Source: Fidelibacterota bacterium (lineage in GTDB: Bacteria; Marinisomatota; Marinisomatia; Marinisomatales; TCS56). From it: a stretch of DNA of 6,282 nucleotides. Within the stretch, counting starts at the first letter, position 1, and each line of letters opens with the position of its first letter. The position numbers and the translations under genes are program-made. The stretch covers positions 1 through 6,282 of the forward strand of contig DAOWAH010000105.1 of assembly GCA_030634675.1 (NCBI GenBank), read 5' to 3'. Shown here piece after piece: positions 1-4,416 of this stretch. Under the pieces are notes generated by a model that saw only the letters and a list, made by a program, of their open reading frames with translations, ran no database searches and was not told the origin of the DNA.

Positions 1-423
1 CTGATGTGGATTATTGCCGTCCCGATCGTTTTACTATGGATCCGGAATCTTTCATATCGAATAGAGGAGGATCGAATCACAATCTTTAAAGGCATCCTCA
101 CTAAAGTACAACAGAATATTCCCTATCGCGCAGTAACGGACTTCGCTTTAAAAAGAACCTTGTTTGATCGGATGCTTGGCATTGGTTCAATCTGCATTCA
201 GACCGCCGGACAAACACAGAATCCCAGTGGTTACGAGGGTAAACTTGCCGGTTTGATTGACTTTGACCGACTGCACCATGAATTGCGCAGTAAACTCAAA
301 CAATTACATCCGGTGGGAGAAGCCGTTACAACCGCCGAACCGGTCGGGGCCGACGACGCTAGTTTATTATCCCAGATTCTGGTTGAGTTGCAGAAAATTA
401 GTAAATCCATCGAAAATAATTAG
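1..423 (+). CDS. Bacterial PH-domain membrane protein (bPH2/YdbS-like), 5' truncated
   Basis: This is the C-terminal part of a protein whose start lies before the window; the frame is open from base 1. A hydrophobic segment (IIAVPIVLLWI) is followed directly by a beta-rich stretch with the bPH2 pattern: a tyrosine/arginine strand, 'DRITIFKGILTK', 'IPYRAVTDFAL', 'LFDRMLGIGSICIQTAG'. This order of membrane helix, then 'GIL', then 'IPY', then 'R-LGIGSI-I-TAG', is characteristic of the YdbS/YdbT family (PF03703), membrane proteins of poorly defined envelope role. The C-terminal tail, after a Pro/Ala-rich linker, ends in an amphipathic helix (LLSQILVELQKISKSIE) that may mediate oligomerisation. 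The gene stops with TAG, showing that TAG is a normal terminator here. The next gene starts 7 nt later and its ribosome binding site overlaps this stop, so the two are probably co-transcribed. The family call is from motif recognition; the specific function is unknown. Confidence 0.8.
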   Translation: MMWIIAVPIVLLWIRNLSYRIEEDRITIFKGILTKVQQNIPYRAVTDFALKRTLFDRMLGIGSICIQTAGQTQNPSGYEGKLAGLIDFDRLHHELRSKLKQLHPVGEAVTTAEPVGADDASLLSQILVELQKISKSIENN

Positions 424-430
424 GATAATC

Positions 431-913
431 ATGAAATGGACCAATCTAATATTACTGCTATTAATCCCATTACTAAACAGTTGCTCAGATCCAATGGATA
501 TTGAAAAAGAAAAACAAGCTTTAATTGATACTGATCGGGCTTTCTCAAATCTTTCGGTTGAAAAAGGGGTTCCAGTGGCGTTTGATCAATTCATGACCGA
601 TGATGCTGTAATTTTCAGGGATAAGGCGCATCCGTTCGAAGGCCGGGAACAGATCCGGCAATTATTCGCTGATTATCCCGAAGCTACCCTGACCTGGGAA
701 CCTTACCATGCTGAAGTTGCGGCAGCGGGTGATCTAGGTTACACACTCGGTAAGTGGACTTTTTCCATGGATGATGAAACCGGTGAAGAGCATAAATCAC
801 AGGGCTATTACGTTTCCATTTGGCGTAAACAGACAGACGGTAGCTGGAAATACGTTTTTGATACTGGAATCAATGCGCCAACGGAGGGAGATGTAGATGC
901 GGATGAAAAATAA
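431..913 (+). CDS. Lipoprotein with DUF4440/SnoaL-like (NTF2-fold) domain
   Basis: The protein has 160 residues. The N-terminus is a lipoprotein signal: K2, a leucine-rich core (residues 6-15) and a lipobox L-N-S-C with the lipidated cysteine at 18, followed by S-D. The mature part (about 25-148) has the layout of DUF4440/SnoaL-like proteins: an initial helix 'LIDTDRAFS', 'F-TDDAVIFRD', 'F-GREQIRQLF', the strand 'DLGYTLGKWTF', and the closing pair 'GYYVSIWRKQTDGSWKYVFDTG'. These NTF2-fold domains bind small ligands or act as simple enzymes; no catalytic residue can be named here, so the substrate is unknown. I chose the ATG at 431 over the upstream in-frame ATG at 257 because only 431 gives a signal peptide, and AGGA (422-425) sits 5 nt before it. 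The acidic tail is probably disordered. It is likely anchored in an envelope membrane and co-expressed with the preceding PH-domain gene. Confidence 0.88.
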   Translation: MKWTNLILLLLIPLLNSCSDPMDIEKEKQALIDTDRAFSNLSVEKGVPVAFDQFMTDDAVIFRDKAHPFEGREQIRQLFADYPEATLTWEPYHAEVAAAGDLGYTLGKWTFSMDDETGEEHKSQGYYVSIWRKQTDGSWKYVFDTGINAPTEGDVDADEK

Positions 914-952
914 TTCAATTATTGTCTGATCTGAACCAATTGGAATCGCACA

Positions 953-1333
953 ATGCGTTTTTGTACAACGATTAACTGCATGGACGGCCGGGTTCAATTG
1001 CCGACTATCCACTATCTACAAGAGCGGTATCAGGTTGATTATGTTGACTGCATTACCGAACCTGGTCCCAACGGAATTCTGGCACAGGGTGACAATCATG
1101 AAATCATAGAAAACATCTTGCTGCGAGTTGATATATCCGTGGAGAAGCACAAATCCGGAGCAATTGCAGTGGTGGGTCATCATGATTGTGCCGGGAACCC
1201 GGTAACAAAAGAAATTCAGATCAAACAGATTTTCCAGGCTATTAAATTCTTACGGAAGCGCTATCAGAATATTGAAATTATTGGTCTGTGGATCGATGAA
1301 AATTGGACTGTCCACCAATTAAATCAGACCTGA
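953..1333 (+). CDS. Compact beta-carbonic-anhydrase-like protein (Pro_CA_2 type)
   Basis: The protein has 126 residues, roughly half to two thirds of a usual beta-carbonic anhydrase. It retains the beta-class active-site pattern: C9-x-D11-x-R13 ('NCMDGR') and H76-x-x-C79 ('GHHDC'). In true beta-CAs, Cys-His-Cys bind zinc and the Asp/Arg dyad positions water. Between them, 'ITEPGPNGIL' replaces the usual loop, and the C-terminal part has the alternating pattern of a Rossmann-like sheet (IEIIGLWID). This matches the family of small 'putative carbonic anhydrase' proteins (Pro_CA_2), whose activity I cannot establish from sequence; zinc binding is likely, CO2 hydration possible. There is no signal peptide, so it should be cytosolic. 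The start at 953 is the only reasonable ATG before C9, though no clear Shine-Dalgarno precedes it. It lies 39 nt after the lipoprotein gene and may be co-transcribed with it. Confidence 0.82.
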   Translation: MRFCTTINCMDGRVQLPTIHYLQERYQVDYVDCITEPGPNGILAQGDNHEIIENILLRVDISVEKHKSGAIAVVGHHDCAGNPVTKEIQIKQIFQAIKFLRKRYQNIEIIGLWIDENWTVHQLNQT

Positions 1334-1467
1334 TTGCAGTGAGGACTTATTGATGTGGAAGGTAATAAATCGACAGGAGACGAAGAATTGAAGGGTATTT
1401 CAAAAATTGCTGTTAATTTGTTAATGACTGTTAACCTTTAACAATATGCACTCAAATGGAGGGAACT
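1334..1467 (+). promoter_or_regulatory. Possible control region with TGTTAA repeats upstream of the TPR-like gene
   Basis: This 134-nt gap contains three direct TGTTAA words (1411-1416, 1419-1424, 1429-1434) and one inverted copy, TTAACA (1438-1443). TTGTTAA (1418-1424) and TTAACAA (1438-1444) form a 7-bp inverted repeat around a 13-nt loop. Placed just before a gene with its own strong ribosome binding site, the cluster could be an operator or part of a promoter. I could not assign a convincing -35/-10 pair. AT-rich chance repetition remains possible. Confidence 0.3.
1457..1463 (+). promoter_or_regulatory. Ribosome binding site deciding the start at 1468
   Basis: TGGAGGG lies 4 nt before the ATG at 1468. 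It overlaps an in-frame upstream ATG at 1456, which itself has no Shine-Dalgarno. This makes 1468 the real start and removes four residues from the longest reading. Confidence 0.8.
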
Positions 1468-1953
1468 ATGTCCGTTGAAAAAGCAAATGATGGTTTAAAA
1501 CAAGCCCAGGAGAAACTGGCTAAAATGTATTTTAATTCCGTCTGGGAGCTGATAGAAAAACCGAGCCGCACACCGGAGGAGGATGAAGCGATGATCCATG
1601 CCGCCCATGCTTCTTGTTATTTGTGGATGCAAATTGGCACCCCGGTTAATCATCAACGCGGCGAATGGCAGGTAGCACGGGTATATACACTTCTGGGACA
1701 TTATGCAGCAGCCTTGCGTCACGCTAACCGCTGTCTGGAATTGACAGATCGGCATCCGGAGCTAATGCAGGATTTCGACATCGCTTTTGCTTATGAATGC
1801 GTAGCACGGGCTAATGCCATTGCCGGCAACCGTCAAGTGGCTAAAAAATATATCGAACTTGCTGAACAAGCCGGGCAGGACATAAAAGATTCTGAAGACC
1901 GTAAAGTATTCTTCGATAATTTTAATAGTGGCTTGTGGAATGGGATGAAATAA
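1468..1953 (+). CDS. Conserved TPR-like helical protein of unknown function
   Basis: The protein has 161 residues, is soluble and has no signal peptide. After an N-terminal helix (about 3-30) comes a distinctive block, 'MIHAAHASCYLWMQIGTPVNHQRGEWQVARVY' in substance (residues 42-73, with key positions H44, H47, W53, G57, W67 and R71). Two TPR-like helix pairs follow (about 66-92 and 104-136), with spaced small residues (G77, A80/A81; A108, A115, A119) and 'AKKYIELAEQAG' closing the second. I recognise this as a widely distributed bacterial family with conserved 'HAAHAS', 'GTPVN' and 'GEWQ' signatures, usually annotated only as hypothetical or tetratricopeptide-containing. The conserved His/Trp/Arg set hints at a ligand or metal site rather than a simple scaffold; this is inference. 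The gene stands alone: 134 nt separate it from the CA-like gene, and a 415-nt repeat-rich gap follows. The start is fixed by the GGAGGG motif. Confidence 0.82.
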   Translation: MSVEKANDGLKQAQEKLAKMYFNSVWELIEKPSRTPEEDEAMIHAAHASCYLWMQIGTPVNHQRGEWQVARVYTLLGHYAAALRHANRCLELTDRHPELMQDFDIAFAYECVARANAIAGNRQVAKKYIELAEQAGQDIKDSEDRKVFFDNFNSGLWNGMK

Positions 1954-1978
1954 TTAGGCATTGATCTAATTATTGGCT
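1951..1978 (+). repeat. Hairpin-forming direct repeat, copy 1
   Basis: TGATCTAATTATTGGCT (1962-1978) recurs exactly at 2161-2177. In this copy TAATTAG (1951-1957) pairs with CTAATTA (1966-1972) around an 8-nt loop. The left arm begins with the stop codon of the TPR-like gene. No T-tract follows, so it is not a standard terminator. Confidence 0.7.
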
Positions 1979-2067
1979 AAGTAACTTCATTTGAAGCAAA
2001 AGCTTATGCTATTATTCAGTTTTTCTGTAGAACAGAACCAAGTCATTTAATCAGCACAGCAGCCAAA

Positions 2068-2140
2068 ATTCATAAATCAGCGTTCGTTAATCAATATTCG
2101 ACATTCATCTTCAATTTCCAACACCGAACACCCAATGATG
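2068..2140. repeat. ATTC/TTCG-rich quasi-periodic intergenic tract
   Basis: This stretch is built from loosely repeated short words: ATTCATAAATC, CGTTCGTTAATC, AATATTCGAC, ATTCATCTTC, AATTTCCAAC. No long ORF covers it. From memory, tracts of this 'ATTCG...ATTC' style are scattered between genes in several Bacteroidota-like and candidate phyla; I cannot check that here. Function unknown. Confidence 0.45.
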
Positions 2141-2150
2141 ATTTTTAAAG

Positions 2151-2177
2151 TAATTGGCTATGATCTAATTATTGGCT
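2151..2177 (+). repeat. Hairpin-forming direct repeat, copy 2
   Basis: This copy shares the exact 17-bp core (2161-2177) with copy 1, about 199 bp away. Its left arm TAATTGG (2151-2157) can still pair with CTAATTA (2165-2171) using one G-T wobble, so the fold is kept although the flank has diverged by one deletion and substitutions. Confidence 0.65.
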
Positions 2178-2246
2178 GAATTAACCCCGGCACAGGTAGC
2201 CTTCGATGATCATGGTTGGTGTGACCCGGAACAAATCCGGGCTTAG
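2169..2246 (+). pseudogene. Short open-frame remnant (possible 3' end of a lost gene)
   Basis: After a TAA at 2166, the frame reads LLAELTPAQVAFDDHG and then WCDPEQIRA before TAG (2244-2246). The composition looks protein-like (P-A-Q, D-D-H-G-W, D-P-E-Q-I-R) compared with the AT-rich surroundings, and local G+C rises here. There is no start codon or ribosome binding site. It may be the tail of a deleted gene or pure chance, and I do not recognise the family. Confidence 0.2.
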
Positions 2247-2268
2247 TTAATCGCTACTAATATCGATC

Positions 2269-2308
2269 TGTGACAACCAAGTCAATATTAATAGGTCTGA
2301 TTGTCACA
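2269..2308 (+). promoter_or_regulatory. Inverted repeat TGTGACAA / TTGTCACA upstream of the secreted protein gene
   Basis: Perfect 8-bp arms (2269-2276 and 2301-2308) are separated by 24 nt and end 60 nt before the next start codon. It could be a regulator site with separated half-sites or an mRNA leader stem-loop. The half-site resembles the TGTGA of CRP/FNR sites, but the spacing does not fit a standard CRP/FNR site. Confidence 0.3.
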
Positions 2309-2354
2309 TGGATTAAGAATTGTCCATTTAAATATTGTTAATATAGATTTCTAA

Positions 2355-2360
2355 AAGGAG
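2355..2360 (+). promoter_or_regulatory. Ribosome binding site for the secreted barrel-like protein
   Basis: AAGGAG lies 8 nt before the ATG at 2369, which starts a textbook signal peptide; this fixes the start. Confidence 0.75.
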
Positions 2361-2368
2361 TTCGGATA

Positions 2369-2971
2369 ATGAAAAAATTACTGCATGTTACATTGATCAT
2401 TTTCACCGGTTTAATATATGCCCAGGAGCAGGTCCTGTTTAGCGGTATTACCTCGCATGGCGGATTTGGCGGCCCGGTTTTAAAGCTAAGTCAGTTTGAC
2501 GATGACCTGGGTCTTTTAGTGGGCGGTCGTGGTGGCTGGATTATTGGTCATATGATCACAATCGGTGGCGGTGGTTATGGTCTGACTAATGACATCCCGG
2601 TTCTGTATGATAATACTGATACAACCCAATATCTCGATTTTGGCTATGGTGGTTTTGAGATTGGATTGATTTTGGCTTCCAGCGATATGATTCATTTCTC
2701 AATCAACAGCCTGATTGGCGGTGGTGCTATTGGTTACCGGGAAAGTATTTTTGATGGCCATATGGATCACGATTGGGATTACGATCGACAACATGATCAG
2801 GTTTTTGTGGTGGAACCAGCCGCAAATCTGATTATCAATGTAACCAAATGGTTTCGCGTTGGCGTTGGCCTCAGTTATCGTCATGTAACCGGAGTCGATC
2901 TGGTCGCGATCGATAATCAATATGTATCAGGTCCTTCGGGCGTTCTGTCCTTTAAATTCGGCAGTTTCTAA
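2369..2971 (+). CDS. Secreted glycine-rich outer-membrane beta-barrel-like protein
   Basis: The protein has 200 residues. Residues 1-18 form a Sec signal peptide (K2, K3, hydrophobic core 7-16) with predicted cleavage after I-Y-A, before Q19-E-Q. The mature part has many short amphipathic glycine-rich strands: 'GRGGWIIGHMITIGGGGYGL' (53-72), 'YLDFGYGGFEIGLILA' (88-103), 'MIHFSINSLIGGGAIGY' (107-123), 'VFVVEPAANLIINVTKWFRVGVGLSYRHV' in segments (145-173), and a last strand ending in Phe 200. Alternating hydrophobic residues and a terminal phenylalanine are typical of small outer-membrane barrels assembled by BAM. A loop at 129-143 is packed with Asp and His (D129, H131, D133, H134, D135, D137, D139, H142, D143) and could bind cations. 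The family is not recognised beyond this layout; function unknown. It appears monocistronic, with its own leader upstream and a strong terminator downstream. Confidence 0.83.
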   Translation: MKKLLHVTLIIFTGLIYAQEQVLFSGITSHGGFGGPVLKLSQFDDDLGLLVGGRGGWIIGHMITIGGGGYGLTNDIPVLYDNTDTTQYLDFGYGGFEIGLILASSDMIHFSINSLIGGGAIGYRESIFDGHMDHDWDYDRQHDQVFVVEPAANLIINVTKWFRVGVGLSYRHVTGVDLVAIDNQYVSGPSGVLSFKFGSF

Positions 2972-2995
2972 TCTAAGGTAAAAGGGTTTCATACA

Positions 2996-3027
2996 GTGGG
3001 GTGGTTTCTATCCACCTCACTTTTTTT
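2996..3027 (+). terminator. Rho-independent terminator
   Basis: GTGGGGTGG (2996-3004) pairs with CCACCTCAC (3012-3020) over 9 bp with one G-T wobble; the loop is TTTCTAT. Seven T follow directly (3021-3027), with more T/A after. It lies 24 nt past the stop of the barrel-like gene and closes that transcript. Confidence 0.9.
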
Positions 3028-3054
3028 ATTATTTTATTCATTTCCATAAGACTG

Positions 3055-3075
3055 GCTCGCTACGGAAGCGGGAGC
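3055..3075. repeat. Small imperfect GC-rich palindrome
   Basis: GCTCGCT (3055-3061) can pair with AGC and GAGC (3067-3075) with a 2-nt GG bulge and a 5-nt loop. It is a GC-rich island in AT-rich sequence just after the terminator and may be a REP-like unit; only one copy is seen in this window. Confidence 0.25.
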
Positions 3076-3090
3076 TAAATTGTATTTACT

Positions 3091-3294
3091 ATGATCCAAA
3101 GATTCCACTATCTAAAACCCGGATTCATTGTATCTACAATCTACTGTTTAACCGCGATACCATTGTTCAACGCTCAGAACTGGCTGCAAAACGATGCTAT
3201 TTTCAATTCCAGCGGTAGCTACCTTTACCGGGTGACTAACATTGATCGGCAATTAATTAGACCTGCAACAGGTAAAATTATTTATCTTAAATGA
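3091..3294 (+). CDS. Doubtful small secreted ORF, possibly frameshifted
   Basis: The 67-residue ORF starts with a signal-like N-terminus: R4, H6 and K9, a hydrophobic run IVSTIYCLTAIPLF, and a plausible cleavage after F-N-A before Q29-N-W. The rest (N30-K67) matches nothing I know. No ribosome binding site lies at a normal distance; GGGAG at 3070-3074 is 16 nt away. The neighbouring frame is open from 3257 to a TGA at 3380-3382 and reads on as DDRLIGRYSWHKN and so on. That TGA overlaps the GTG at 3379 of the next gene. A one-base frameshift between 3257 and 3291 would therefore give a protein of about 97 residues coupled to its neighbour. It could be a broken gene, a sequencing error or no gene at all. 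Confidence 0.35.
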   Translation: MIQRFHYLKPGFIVSTIYCLTAIPLFNAQNWLQNDAIFNSSGSYLYRVTNIDRQLIRPATGKIIYLK

Positions 3295-3378
3295 TGATCG
3301 GTTGATTGGTCGGTATTCGTGGCATAAAAATTGTATCAATTATAATAGCAAATTACGATCATTTCTGAAATCCAAACG

Positions 3379-3519
3379 GTGAAACCGCAGAAAATATAGC
3401 AATTCTTTACCCTGCTGATAATTTCAGCCTGCATCCTGACCGGATATCTCCTGGCGTATTCCCCGGTTGATCCAGCCCCGGAAAACGATCCGTACAGCGG
3501 TTTAAAATCATGGAAAAAG
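3379..3519 (+). pseudogene. Signal-peptide segment of the YD-repeat gene, interrupted by TAG
   Basis: In frame with the ATG at 3520, the sequence reads GTG-Lys-Pro-Gln-Lys-Ile, then TAG (3397-3399), then Gln-Phe-Phe-Thr and a hydrophobic core LLIISACILTGYLLAY, followed by a polar region SPVDPAPENDPYSGLKSWKK. A charged n-region and a hydrophobic core exactly in register on the two sides of the stop indicate that a secretion signal once began at GTG 3379. S-A-C at what would be residues 16-18 could even be a lipobox. Without readthrough, or initiation at a rare codon after the stop, the product from 3520 would be leaderless. Confidence 0.6.
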
Positions 3520-4416
3520 ATGGTTTATGGTTATGTCCCCGATTCATCCGATTACCGACAGGAATTGGAAAATATCGTTCAGGTTAATTACAATTTACTT
3601 GGCAAAATTACCGACAGTACGCTATTGGATTCTGCCGGGCTTTTAATCGCTGTCACTAATTATCTGTACGACCGGAAAGGTCAACTGATGGAAGTGAAAT
3701 TTTTTGACCTGACCAATACACTGCAGTGGCGACAATCGTTCATCTTTGATTCCGTGGGACATTGTTTAGAAAAAGCCTGGTTCGATACAAATAAAAAACT
3801 AATAAAGCAGATCAATAATCAGTACACCGAAGCTGGAAATATTGAAAAAGTAACCACTTTCAATGCGATTGACTCCGTTAGGGAAACGCTACAATTCCGC
3901 TATAGCAACCAGGGGCAATTGGTTGAGAAACGCTGGTATGATCACGAAGATATCCTGCGGCGTAAATCGGAATATGGTGTAAATGGCAAACTGACCGGAA
4001 CATTATTGTACCATCCCGATGGTTCACTGCAATCGAAATACATCTATTCCAAGGAATCCGATACCAGGCAAATCGAGCTGCAGGTCACTATTTCCGGTAA
4101 TACCGAAGTACGAACCGAATTCATTCATAATCGTCAAAAAAAATACACTGAAATGCGTCAGTACGATGCCAAAGGAAAATTATTATATACAATTGTTGCT
4201 ACCCATAACAATAATATGGATTATACGGAAATTCTGGAATATACGGCCGACAAACAATTGGAACTCCGCACCGTATTAGAATATGATGAGAGTCAGCGTC
4301 TGTTATCGGAGCGTTTTATTAAAAGCGATTATTCCACCGGTGAGTTGCGCGAAATACCATATCAATTGATCTTGTACGAATACGAAGATTTTCCCAAAAA
4401 TATCTGGTCATATTAA
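3520..4416 (+). CDS. Divergent YD/RHS-like repeat protein
   Basis: From the first ATG after the TAG the frame encodes 298 residues, but the true protein probably began at GTG 3379 with a signal peptide, and 3520 has no convincing ribosome binding site. The body is a row of roughly eight or nine units of about 24-27 residues, each with aromatic-polar strand pairs around a turn: 'YDRKGQLMEVKFFD', 'FDSVGHCLEKAWFD', 'YTEAGNIEKVTTFN', 'YSNQGQLVEKRWYD', 'YGVNGKLTGTLLYH', 'YDAKGKLLYTIVAT', 'YTADKQLELRTVLEYD'. The Y-(D/S/T)-x-x-G-x-L pattern is that of YD/RHS-like beta repeats, which form extended sheets or shells. No toxin domain, protease site or RHS core motif is visible, so this resembles stand-alone surface repeat proteins rather than an RHS toxin. 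The stop overlaps by 9 nt the stop of the convergent amidohydrolase gene. Whether it is still expressed is uncertain. Confidence 0.68.
   Translation: MVYGYVPDSSDYRQELENIVQVNYNLLGKITDSTLLDSAGLLIAVTNYLYDRKGQLMEVKFFDLTNTLQWRQSFIFDSVGHCLEKAWFDTNKKLIKQINNQYTEAGNIEKVTTFNAIDSVRETLQFRYSNQGQLVEKRWYDHEDILRRKSEYGVNGKLTGTLLYHPDGSLQSKYIYSKESDTRQIELQVTISGNTEVRTEFIHNRQKKYTEMRQYDAKGKLLYTIVATHNNNMDYTEILEYTADKQLELRTVLEYDESQRLLSERFIKSDYSTGELREIPYQLILYEYEDFPKNIWSY

Larger units (their letters stand above)
1954..2368. other. Repeat-rich 415-nt intergenic region without a convincing gene
   Basis: The gap holds, in order: the first hairpin repeat; an AT-rich tract with no long frame; an ATTC-rich quasi-periodic tract (2068-2140); the second hairpin repeat; a 25-codon open stretch (2169-2246); a strong short hairpin (CCCGGA 2225-2230 with TCCGGG 2236-2241, loop ACAAA) that lacks a T-run; and an 8-bp inverted repeat (2269-2308). 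An AT-rich leader then runs up to the ribosome binding site of the next gene. No RNA gene was recognised. It looks like a site of repeat insertion or gene decay, with the promoter of the following gene somewhere in its last 100 bases. Confidence 0.6.

Noticed and set aside
257..430. Upstream in-frame extension of the lipoprotein from ATG 257
   Set aside because: It overlaps the PH-domain gene in another frame and would bury the signal peptide and lipobox.
797..1012. Antisense 71-codon ORF across the lipoprotein/CA-like junction
   Set aside because: It is a shadow frame overlapping two well-supported genes, with no recognisable features.
1353..1391. 12-codon ORF (ATG at 1353) with GAGGA 7 nt upstream, as a leader peptide
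   Set aside because: It is too short to support from sequence alone and no attenuator-like hairpins follow it; chance is likely.
1951..1972. TAATTAG/CTAATTA hairpin as terminator of the TPR-like gene
   Set aside because: The stem is AT-only apart from one pair and has no T-tract after it; it is better described as part of the direct repeat.
2225..2241. Strong hairpin CCCGGA-ACAAA-TCCGGG as a terminator
   Set aside because: It is followed by CTTAGTTAATCG with no T-run, and it lies inside the protein-like remnant where it may be incidental.
1954..2368. CRISPR array or tRNA/ncRNA in the repeat-rich gap
   Set aside because: There are only two repeat copies with irregular spacing, and no cloverleaf or recognised RNA fold could be drawn.
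3397..3399. TAG as a reassigned sense codon (recoded genome)
   Set aside because: TAG terminates the PH-domain gene, and TGA and TAA also act as normal stops here, so genome-wide reassignment is not supported.
4019..4279. 86-codon + strand ORF inside the YD-like gene
   Set aside because: It is a shadow of the repeat protein in another frame, with low-complexity composition and no ribosome binding site.
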